Shown one piece after another: positions 24,831 to 32,333 of a DNA stretch of 64,000 nt (within the stretch, counting starts at the first letter, position 1; the number at the start of each line of letters is the position of its first letter). The stretch covers positions 372,001-436,000 of the forward strand of contig OV696605.1 in assembly GCA_927797885.1 (NCBI GenBank), read 5' to 3'. Below the pieces are notes generated by a model that saw only the letters and a list, made by a program, of their open reading frames with translations, was not told where the DNA came from and made no database searches. This stretch comes from Gloeomargaritales cyanobacterium VI4D9. GTDB taxonomy: Bacteria > Cyanobacteriota > Cyanobacteriia > Gloeomargaritales > Gloeomargaritaceae. The position numbers were made by a program, and so were the translations under genes.

Positions 24831-27321
24831 CTAGGAGTTCGCTGGGGTTGCAGGGTTTGCCCAGATAGCCGTTCACCCCCAAACTGCTGGCCTTGGTGCG
24901 GTGGCGGTCGCCGGTGCGGGAGGTGAGCATGACCACGGGCAGACGGCTGACCTGGGAATGCTCCCGGATGCTCTGGAGCAGGTCTAACCCATTCAAGCGG
25001 GGCATTTCCAAATCCGTCAAAACCAGCTTAACTTTATTGGTATTTTGTAATAAAACTTCCCAGGCTTCTTGCCCGTCTCTGCACGCTAAAATTTCGTATC
25101 CCGCTTGCCCCAACACACTAGACAGAATCCGGCGGGTATAGACGGAGTCTTCGGCGATGAGAATGGTGGGGCGTTGGCTGGTGGGTTCCTCCCCCACGGG
25201 GAGCAGGGCAGGGGTCACGGTTTCTCCCGGTCGCCGCATTTGGCTGGGGAGCAGTACCGGGATGGATTCCCCCGAGGGCAGGACGGCCGCCCCCACGAAG
25301 TAGGGAGGGAGGGGGAAAATTTCTTCCACCCGTTTCACCATCCGTTGTCGCACCTCGCTGAGTTCGTCCACCACCAGGCCGATGGGTTGCTCCTGGGGGC
25401 CACGCAACACTAGGATCGCCTGCGCCAGCGGGGGTTCCAGGGGAACGGCGTATGCCAGCAGGTGTTCCGGTAGGTACACGGGCAAATCCTGGTCTTGCCA
25501 GGTCACGCTCAGGGGGTGGTCAAAGTTGCGTTCCACCGGGACTTCCCGCAGAATATCCAGCACACTGTCCGCCAAAAAGCCCAACTGCCGCCCCTGGGCA
25601 CGGACGATCAGCAGGGGCAAAAGGCTCACCGCCAGGGGCAAGCGCAGGGTAAAGCGGGTGCCTTGGCCGGGGGTGGAGGCGATTTCTACCATGCCCCCCA
25701 ACTGGCGGATTTCCGTGCGTACCGCATCCAAGCCCACCCCCCGCCCGGAGAGTTCCGAGACCTGGGCACTGGTGGAAAACCCTGGCATAAACAGAAAATC
25801 CAGCAGTTCCTGCGGGCTGAGTTGCTCAAAAGCGGCCTGGGTCAACCCCCGCTCCTGCGCCTTGCGATACACCCGTTCCAAATCCACGCCCCGGCCATCG
25901 TCCTGGATGCTGATCAGGGCTTGGTTCCCCTGCACCTGAGCGCACAGCCAAATCTGGGCGGTGGGGGATTTGCCCCGTGCCAAGCGTTCCTGGGGGGGTT
26001 CGATGCCGTGGTCAAAGGCGTTGTTCACCAGGTGGGTCAAGGAGCCTTTGAGTTGCTCCAACAGCACCCGGTCCAGTAGGACTTCCGCCCCCTCAATCCG
26101 ACATTGCACCTGTTTCCCATACCGTTGCCCCAACCGGTGGATTTTGTTGGCAAAGGGGCTGGCGAGGGTACTAAAGGGATTCAACCGGGCTTTGGTGGAT
26201 TCGCTGTAGATTTGGTTCAAATTGCGCCGCAAACTCACCAATTCCCGGGCGGCACTGCGGGTGACCAGGTCTAAATCCTCGGCGTTTTCGCTGATCTGGG
26301 CGACAAATTCCTGGCAGGCTTGCAGGGTTTGGTGCAGGGCACTGAAACGGTCCATCTCCAGGGGGTCAAATTCCGTGCCTTCCGCGGCTCGGTATTGCAA
26401 AGCCAGTTGTTCGTACACCTCGTCCATCTGCTCCCGCACCGGTTCAAATCCCTGCACCAGGTCTTTCAAATGGCGGATGGTGGCTTCCACCTGCTCCTGT
26501 TGACCGCTGAGTTTTTCCAGATAGAGCAGTAAATCCCCGCCGGTGTTGGCGAGGAATTCGATGGTCCGCAGGGGCAAACGGACATGGGTGAGAACCGTGG
26601 CGGCTTCCACCGGGGGGGCGGGTTCCGGTTCCAGGCGGGTGGCGGCGGCAGGGGGGGCGACCGGAGCAATGCCCAAAAATTCATCCCGTTCCCGGCGAAT
26701 CTGGGCAATCACCTGCGTTGCCGTGGCCATGTCGGCGGTGTCCTGCAGGGGGGCAAGGGCGGTTGTTAACCAGGGCAATTGCAATTCTTCCGCCAGGAAG
26801 GTGCAGTTTTCCAGCAGTTCCGTGACCGCCCCCAAATCCCCTTGCTGTAACCGTCCTTCCGCCACCTGCAGACAGTCCTCCAGGGCACCGGTGAGGGCAG
26901 CCCGCCGTTCCTCCTCCGGGCTGGGTTCGGTGGGGCGTTCCTGAGCCACCAAATGGGCAATGGCTTCCAAAAGCTGGGGGTCGCCGGTGACTTCGGGATG
27001 TGCCACGTTATCCAACAGCCAAGCCAGTTCCTCCACGCCCCGCCGCACCAAGGGTTCCCCCCCAGGTAGGTGCCGTTGCCCCATCAGTTCCAGCAAATCC
27101 TCTAACTGGTGCGCCAGTTTTTGTAAGGCAGGCATTTGGAAGGTACCCGCTCCCCCCTTGAGGGTATGGGCCGCCCGCATCAGTTTTTCGTAGTCCCACT
27201 GGGGGGCCGTGATCCCCTGGCGGAGGATGTCCAGGTACTGGGGCGCTTCCTCCTCCAAAAACCCCTGGCGGGCTTCGGCCATCAAGCTGGCGAGGGTGTC
27301 GTTGTCAAAGGGACTGCTCAT
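24796..27321 (-). CDS. pilL: CheA-like hybrid histidine kinase with receiver domain (PilL type)
   Basis: 841 residues from ATG 27321 (or 27327, two codons earlier). The longer open frame upstream is the shadow of the MCP gene. Domains in order: Hpt with phosphorylatable His52 (AAHTLKGGAGTF); a linker; dimerisation region; HATPase (N-box HLVNNAFDHGIEPP, G1 DDGRGVDLERVY, G2 SGRGVGLDAVRTE); CheW-like domain; C-terminal receiver with acidic residues in LIAEDS, phospho-acceptor Asp in LTDLEMPRL and Lys in GKPC. The order matches the CheA-type kinase (slr0322/PilL-like) controlling type IV pilus motility in Synechocystis. The start overlaps the MCP stop by 17 bp, implying translational coupling. 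Confidence 0.92.
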   Translation of the reverse strand: MSSPFDNDTLASLMAEARQGFLEEEAPQYLDILRQGITAPQWDYEKLMRAAHTLKGGAGTFQMPALQKLAHQLEDLLELMGQRHLPGGEPLVRRGVEELAWLLDNVAHPEVTGDPQLLEAIAHLVAQERPTEPSPEEERRAALTGALEDCLQVAEGRLQQGDLGAVTELLENCTFLAEELQLPWLTTALAPLQDTADMATATQVIAQIRRERDEFLGIAPVAPPAAATRLEPEPAPPVEAATVLTHVRLPLRTIEFLANTGGDLLLYLEKLSGQQEQVEATIRHLKDLVQGFEPVREQMDEVYEQLALQYRAAEGTEFDPLEMDRFSALHQTLQACQEFVAQISENAEDLDLVTRSAARELVSLRRNLNQIYSESTKARLNPFSTLASPFANKIHRLGQRYGKQVQCRIEGAEVLLDRVLLEQLKGSLTHLVNNAFDHGIEPPQERLARGKSPTAQIWLCAQVQGNQALISIQDDGRGVDLERVYRKAQERGLTQAAFEQLSPQELLDFLFMPGFSTSAQVSELSGRGVGLDAVRTEIRQLGGMVEIASTPGQGTRFTLRLPLAVSLLPLLIVRAQGRQLGFLADSVLDILREVPVERNFDHPLSVTWQDQDLPVYLPEHLLAYAVPLEPPLAQAILVLRGPQEQPIGLVVDELSEVRQRMVKRVEEIFPLPPYFVGAAVLPSGESIPVLLPSQMRRPGETVTPALLPVGEEPTSQRPTILIAEDSVYTRRILSSVLGQAGYEILACRDGQEAWEVLLQNTNKVKLVLTDLEMPRLNGLDLLQSIREHSQVSRLPVVMLTSRTGDRHRTKASSLGVNGYLGKPCNPSELLATVGQFVPVVQ

Positions 27322-29956
27322 GGGCATCGTGTTGCAGGCGGAATTGCAGGACAAATTGCTGTAATTGGTGGACTTCTTCCCCCAGTTCCTGGAGGGCAGA
27401 CCCCACCTCCTGGGCGGCTCCCGAAGTGGTAGCGGCGATGGCGGCCACGTTTTCCATGGCGGTTTGCACCCGGCTGGAGACCCGGGAGTGGCTCTGGGTT
27501 TGCGCGGCAATTGCCTCCTGGTATTCCGCCATTTGCCCGGAGAGGTCGGCGAGTTTTTGCAGTACCTGCTGGGTTTTCTGCACCAGGAGGGAACCTTCCA
27601 CCACTGCGCTGGTACTGCTTTCCATGGCGTTGGACACATCGGCGGTGTCCTGTTGGATATTGCGCACCAGGGCTTCGATGCGGCTGGTTTCCTTGCGAAC
27701 CAGGTTGGCCAACTGCCCAATTTCGTCGGCAATCAGGCGAAACCCCTGCCCGTGTTCCCCCGCCCGGTCGGATTCCAAGGAGGCGTTAAAGGACAGCAGG
27801 TTGGTTTGCACACTGATTTCCTGAATAATCGCCAACACCTGGCTGATTTCCTGGCTGGAGCCGACCAAATGTTTGACCTTTTTGGAGGTTTTCCCCACCG
27901 CCTCCCGAATCTGGTCGTACAAACTGGCGGTGGCATCCATGGCCCGTTGCCCTTCCCGGGCGGCTTCCAAGGAAGATTGCGCCGTGGTGGTGGCTTCGGC
28001 GGCCTGCTGGGCAATGGTCTGAATGGCTTGGGTGTTTTCGGCGGCCAACTCCAGGGCTTGGGTGAGTTCCAACTCCTGGGACTGGGCGGCCTGGGCTAAA
28101 TCCACCACGGCGGCCTCCGAATGCCCCGCTAAGGTGCCCACCCGGTCAGTCGTCGCCCGCACATTCCCCACCAGGGTACGCAGGCTGGCCAGGGTGACAT
28201 TAAACGCATCGGCAATGGCGGCAATCTGCCCCCTGTCCGTCTGGGCTCGCACGGTCAAATCCCCCTGTTGTGCCCCCTCGATGTCCATCAGCAGTTGGAT
28301 CACATCCGCTTCCAATTGCATCCGAGCCTGTTCCGCCTCCTGCTGTTGCCGTTGCAGGGTGTCCATCTGGTCAGTCACCTGGGCGGCCATCTGGTTCATC
28401 TCCTGAGCCAACAGAGCCAATTCATCCTGACTGGTGAGCGTCAGGGGTGGCTGGCGGGGATTTTGCCCCAGGGCCCGGGCGTACAGCGCCAACCGCCGCA
28501 CCGGCTCCGCCAAAAGATTCGCCGCTCCCAACCCCAACCCCCAGGCCAATAGCAAAATCACCAACCCCAACAGGTAGGTATTGCGGGTGCGCTCCCACAG
28601 CAATTGCTCCAATTCCTGAGCCGGTTGCCCCACCGCCATCATCCCCACGGGTTGGTCATTGAGGTCCCGCAGGACTTGGAACCGCACCAGATACTTTTGC
28701 CCATCGGTGGTATCGGGAACCCTCAGGGTCGCCAATTGGTCGTTTTGCCTCTGTTTCAGCAATGCTTCCGCCACCGACCGGGGAGCCAAACTGCCCAGAG
28801 CCCGGGTACTGCCGTCATCATCCGGGAAATTGGTCGCCACCTGCATATCCCGGGCGTAAATGGCCACCAGCGGGAAACCGTACAAGCGTTGCGCCTGATC
28901 CACCAGCCAGTGATTGCGGTTGAGCAGACTGCCCACCAGCACCACCCCCAGCACCTGCCCCCGTTGCACCACCGGTTGAGCCGCCACCGCCACCAGCGCC
29001 ACCCCCCGGTTCAATTCCTCGGCGTACACACTGCCCCGATTCCGCAAGGGGATTTTCGCCTGGGGAGCCAGCCCCAACTTTTGCGCCTGTTCCAAAGGCA
29101 TCAGCACCAACCCCGCCACGGGTTTTTGGGATTGCATCGCCCGTTTTACCCAGGGCAACTGCCCCAGGTTTTGATTGGCGGGCAAGGTCACCCGTTGGGT
29201 GTCGTAGGGGGGGAGGGGTTGCTCCGGCTCCAGCACCTGGGGATAGGTGCGAAAATCCTCCCGGGACAATACCACCGCCTGCTGGCGCACCCGCCCCTGT
29301 GGGTCTAAAATGAGGCGAAAATTCTTGGTCAATTCCGGGTATTGGGACTCATTGGCCGCCAACCCCCGGCTCAAAAGGGTTTGGAGCAAAGGATTCGGTT
29401 CTGGGATCAGCTCCGGGTTGGTTGACAATAACTGCGCCACCGTCCGAGCCTGCGCCAAGGACTCCTGGGGCAACCAATCCAGATATTCCTTCTGCAAGGT
29501 ATTGGTTCCCTGGGCGAGGGTGGCTGTAAACTTATCAACCACCGTCTGGCGCACCGAACGCACCTGCGCTTGGGTCAAGACCACCACCGGCACCGCCGTC
29601 CACAGGAGCAAAATGGCTGCCAATTTCGTGCGAAACGGGGTACGCTGCCACCACCGCACCGGTTGCAACCAGGGTTGGGTTCGCACCGTCGGCAACGGCT
29701 CGATCACCAAGGGGGGCGGTAATTCTTCCAGCGCCGCCCGTGCCGCTACCCCATAGGCACCCTCCGGGTCCTGGGCCACCACCTCCTGCCACAGCCGCCG
29801 TGCCCCCTCCACATCCCCCGCCTCCCGGGCATCCTGACCCTGGAGATAGAGTGTCAAGAGGGGATCCGCCTCCGCCTCGGGTTGGGGACGGGTGCCGGGC
29901 ACCTCATCGGGGCTGGCGGTGAACCACTCGGGGGTGGGGGAAGGGGATGGTTCCAT
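27305..29956 (-). CDS. pilJ: methyl-accepting chemotaxis protein (PilJ type)
   Basis: 883 residues. A cytoplasmic N-terminal extension (about residues 1-105) contains a single TPR-like helix pair (LTLYLQGQDAREAGDVEGAR). TM1 lies near 110-128 (KLAAILLLWTAVPVVVLTQA). A large periplasmic domain runs from ~130 to 460. TM2 is near 465-485 (YLLGLVILLLAWGLGLGAAN), then a HAMP segment and a long coiled-coil signalling domain whose tip reads EISVQTNLLSFNASLESDRA, GEHGQGFRLIADEIGQLA. It senses an unknown cue and passes it to the CheA-like kinase through CheW. It is the fourth gene of the operon, 4 bp after cheW. Confidence 0.93.
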   Translation of the reverse strand: MEPSPSPTPEWFTASPDEVPGTRPQPEAEADPLLTLYLQGQDAREAGDVEGARRLWQEVVAQDPEGAYGVAARAALEELPPPLVIEPLPTVRTQPWLQPVRWWQRTPFRTKLAAILLLWTAVPVVVLTQAQVRSVRQTVVDKFTATLAQGTNTLQKEYLDWLPQESLAQARTVAQLLSTNPELIPEPNPLLQTLLSRGLAANESQYPELTKNFRLILDPQGRVRQQAVVLSREDFRTYPQVLEPEQPLPPYDTQRVTLPANQNLGQLPWVKRAMQSQKPVAGLVLMPLEQAQKLGLAPQAKIPLRNRGSVYAEELNRGVALVAVAAQPVVQRGQVLGVVLVGSLLNRNHWLVDQAQRLYGFPLVAIYARDMQVATNFPDDDGSTRALGSLAPRSVAEALLKQRQNDQLATLRVPDTTDGQKYLVRFQVLRDLNDQPVGMMAVGQPAQELEQLLWERTRNTYLLGLVILLLAWGLGLGAANLLAEPVRRLALYARALGQNPRQPPLTLTSQDELALLAQEMNQMAAQVTDQMDTLQRQQQEAEQARMQLEADVIQLLMDIEGAQQGDLTVRAQTDRGQIAAIADAFNVTLASLRTLVGNVRATTDRVGTLAGHSEAAVVDLAQAAQSQELELTQALELAAENTQAIQTIAQQAAEATTTAQSSLEAAREGQRAMDATASLYDQIREAVGKTSKKVKHLVGSSQEISQVLAIIQEISVQTNLLSFNASLESDRAGEHGQGFRLIADEIGQLANLVRKETSRIEALVRNIQQDTADVSNAMESSTSAVVEGSLLVQKTQQVLQKLADLSGQMAEYQEAIAAQTQSHSRVSSRVQTAMENVAAIAATTSGAAQEVGSALQELGEEVHQLQQFVLQFRLQHDAHEQSL

Positions 29957-29960
29957 CGGG

Positions 29961-30449
29961 CTACCTCGCTGACGATTGACGCAAAACTTGAAACAACGCG
30001 GTGGGGTCCAGCAAGGCCACCGGTTGCCCCTCCCAGCGCACCAGGCCGGGGAACAAATGCTTGTGGCGCAGATGGGGCAGGGGTTGAATATCCCTGGGGG
30101 TCAATGGCAAAAACCCTTCCCGGCCCTGGATGGTCACCACCACCGACCGCTGGCCCCCCTGGACGACCAACCCCTCCCGGTGTGGGGTCACGGGCAAGGG
30201 CAAATCCGGTTCCAACTGGCGCAATAAACGTCCCAAATCCAGCACCCAGAGGAAATTCCCCCGCACGTTGGCAATACCCTGAAAAATCGCCGCCGCCCCC
30301 GGCATCGGTGCCACCACCACACTCGCCATGTCCAACCCCTCCCGCACCGCCAGCTGGGGCAACGCCAACCGCACCGCCCCCCCCAGACGAAACACCACAT
30401 ACTTCACGGGGGGAGCCTGCACGGTTGCATTAACTGTACTAGTTGACAT
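29961..30449 (-). CDS. pilI: CheW-like coupling protein (PilI type)
   Basis: 162 residues, a single CheW/SH3-like domain (KYVVFRLGGAVRLALPQLAV, IANVRGNFLWVLDLGRLL, and GREGFLPLTPRDIQPLPHL). It bridges the chemoreceptor and the CheA-like kinase on the cytoplasmic side of the membrane. The start (ATG 30449) overlaps the end of the CheY-like gene by 11 bp, and the MCP gene starts 4 bp after its stop, so its expression is locked into the operon. Confidence 0.9.
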   Translation of the reverse strand: MSTSTVNATVQAPPVKYVVFRLGGAVRLALPQLAVREGLDMASVVVAPMPGAAAIFQGIANVRGNFLWVLDLGRLLRQLEPDLPLPVTPHREGLVVQGGQRSVVVTIQGREGFLPLTPRDIQPLPHLRHKHLFPGLVRWEGQPVALLDPTALFQVLRQSSAR

Positions 30450-30819
30450 ATTTTTGCACCATCGTAATTAACTGTTGGGGCGTGTAGGGTTTGGTGAGAT
30501 AGTCCGTCGCCCCCTGTTTTTGCGCCCAAAACCGATCCGCCTCCCGATTCCGGGAACTACACATCACCACCGGCAGGTTCCGCCAATCGGGATGGGCACG
30601 GATGCGGCGACACAAATCCAACCCACTTTCCCCCGGCAGACCAATATCCGCCAGCACCAAAGCGGGCAGTCCTTGACGTTCCAGCCACCCCCAGGCCGCC
30701 TCCGCCGAGGATTGCCCCACCGCCTTGTACCCCGCCCGTTGCAACAGCGCTACCATCAACTTCTGCTCCGCCGCCACATCTTCCACCACCAACACCAACC
30801 GGGGCAGGGCTTCCATCAT
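30439..30819 (-). CDS. pilH: CheY-like response regulator (PilH type)
   Basis: 126 residues, one receiver domain without output. Acidic pocket residues are in VVEDVAA, the phospho-acceptor is Asp58 in LVLADIGLPGESGLDL, and the conserved lysine is in YLTKPYTPQQL. It starts immediately at the end of the PATAN regulator stop codon (TAG followed directly by ATG). In the pil chemosensory systems the PilH-type regulator acts with a PATAN regulator downstream of the kinase to control pilus extension and retraction. Confidence 0.92.
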   Translation of the reverse strand: MMEALPRLVLVVEDVAAEQKLMVALLQRAGYKAVGQSSAEAAWGWLERQGLPALVLADIGLPGESGLDLCRRIRAHPDWRNLPVVMCSSRNREADRFWAQKQGATDYLTKPYTPQQLITMVQKYVN

Positions 30820-31950
30820 CTACACCGACCCCTGGGACAGAACGTGTTGCACACACCGGCGCAGTTGCTCCGCATCCACTGGCTTGGTCAGGTATTCCTT
30901 CACCCCCAACAACTTCGCCCGCATCTTGTCCACCAAACCGTCTTTGCCCGTCAAAAACACAATCGGTGTCTGGCGCAATTCGGGATGCTGGCGGATCAGT
31001 TTACACAGGTCGTAGCCATTCAGGTCGGGCATGAGGAGGTCCAGCAACACCAGCGCCGGTTTTTCCCGCTCCAAGGTCGCCATCACCTGATTGGGTTCCC
31101 CGATGGGAATCACCTGGTAGCCGCCGCTGTGCAAAATCTGGGTCACACTGGTCAAAATCGCCGGACTGTCATCCACACAAGCTACCTTTGGCCCCTGGGG
31201 TTTGGGCGGCTCCGGCACCTCAAAGGGCCGCACCAGCAATATCCCCTGCTGCACCAACGGCAGAAAACACTGCACCGCCACCGCCGGACTGACCTTCAAT
31301 TCCCTCGCCAAATCGTAACCACAGGCAGACTGGGTAAATAATTCCACACACCGTTGCAACTGAGGGGGCGGCAATTTCGCCAGATAGCTCTCCCGGGGAC
31401 AAACCGACCAAAACTCATACACCTGATTCACCCGCTGGGGCGCTAGGTGGAACCGGGCAAAGGGAGACGGCACCCGGTAGCGCAACCCCGCCCAGGTCTT
31501 CACCTCGTTTTGTACCGACTTCGCCACATCCGCCAGATTCACCGCCAACAAAATCGGATTCAGGGGAATCCGGGGATGCTCCTCCCGTTTGAGTTGCTGG
31601 GATTTGTGCTGGGACAACACCAAAAAATGGGTCAACCCCTCCTGGGTCAACCGCAGTAAAATCTGCCGCACATCCGCCAAATTCAGCCGCCCCACCTGGG
31701 TTTGCTGGTAGAGAAACTCGTACTCATCTTGTCCCGGCGGCAACACCAAATCCCCCAACTTGGGGAAAAAGAGGGGCAACAAACAATTGAACCGGCTGGC
31801 TCGCCCCACGCTCGTACCCGCATAGTGCAACCGGGTACCCGCCGAGCCCACATACACATCCCACCGCACCGAAGGATCGGCTGGGTCGTAAAGGGTGACG
31901 TGCCCAGTCAAAGGTCGGTTAACTGCGGAAACTTCCTGACCGGATTCCAT
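30820..31950 (-). CDS. pilG: PatA/PilG-type response regulator (PATAN + receiver)
   Basis: 376 residues. The N-terminal ~230 residues form a PATAN/DUF4388-like region (start GHVTLYDPADPSVRWDVYVG) with a helical middle, characteristic of cyanobacterial taxis regulators. The C-terminal receiver (about 250-370) has ACVDDSPAIL, the phosphoacceptor Asp in LVLLDLLMPDLNGYDL and YLTKPVDAEQL. In Synechocystis such proteins set the direction and use of type IV pili by binding pilus motor ATPases; that role is inferred here from domain order and operon position. First gene of the five-gene operon; its promoter must lie in 31951-32333. Confidence 0.92.
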   Translation of the reverse strand: MESGQEVSAVNRPLTGHVTLYDPADPSVRWDVYVGSAGTRLHYAGTSVGRASRFNCLLPLFFPKLGDLVLPPGQDEYEFLYQQTQVGRLNLADVRQILLRLTQEGLTHFLVLSQHKSQQLKREEHPRIPLNPILLAVNLADVAKSVQNEVKTWAGLRYRVPSPFARFHLAPQRVNQVYEFWSVCPRESYLAKLPPPQLQRCVELFTQSACGYDLARELKVSPAVAVQCFLPLVQQGILLVRPFEVPEPPKPQGPKVACVDDSPAILTSVTQILHSGGYQVIPIGEPNQVMATLEREKPALVLLDLLMPDLNGYDLCKLIRQHPELRQTPIVFLTGKDGLVDKMRAKLLGVKEYLTKPVDAEQLRRCVQHVLSQGSV

Positions 31951-32002
31951 TATGAAACTTGGCTGAATTTTACCAAGGAGCTATTCACCCCAATTTTAAC
32001 CC

Positions 32003-32108
32003 TATAATCCCCATCGGTAAACCCTATCCCTGGAAATCATCCTATTAAACTATCTCAAAAGGGTTCCACCGGGAAAAACCCCTGAAGGGACAAGGGTTCC
32101 CGGTTTTT
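32003..32108 (+). ncRNA. candidate small RNA with own promoter and terminator
   Basis: A perfect TATAAT sits at 32003-32008 on the plus strand, which would start a transcript at about 32014-32016. About 55 bp on there is a strong intrinsic terminator (32069-32108). No ORF lies between them and no plus-strand gene lies upstream, so the pair would define a transcript of about 90-95 nt. The sequence lacks the conserved Yfr1 motif ACTCCTCAC, so it is not that RNA. No clear -35 box is seen. Inference only. Confidence 0.4.
32069..32108 (+). terminator. rho-independent terminator
   Basis: CCGGGAA at 32069-32075 pairs with TTCCCGG at 32097-32103, with further inner pairing of CCC to GGG, followed by TTTTT. 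The T-tract is on the plus strand only. No annotated plus-strand gene precedes it. Confidence 0.65.
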
Positions 32109-32333
32109 ATCAATGGTAAAATTTATCTGAAATTCCATACAGCGTTTTTCAGCAATTTATTACTATAATCAACCAAGATTAAGATTATATTAAGTTGGGG
32201 TAAATACTAGGTAAATGTTCATTTGTTTGAAGATGCTGGGAAGGGAACAGGGGGAGACTGTTCACCGGGAACGCCGAATCCCGACATTCTGCTCTAAACT
32301 AAGAATCTAAAAATCCATCCCCCGAACCTTGCG

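Larger units (their letters stand above)
31951..32333. other. divergent intergenic region (pil operon / acnB)
   Basis: Holds the promoter of the leftward pil operon and that of rightward acnB, and the rightward promoter-plus-terminator pair described separately at 32003-32108. The stretch 32110-32230 is A/T-rich with no repeats of the dispersed families. Confidence 0.5.

Noticed and set aside
24796-27732. Longer CheA-like protein starting at 27732
   Set aside because: The first ~137 residues are a proline/tryptophan-rich shadow of the MCP reading frame; the Hpt domain begins properly after ATG 27321.
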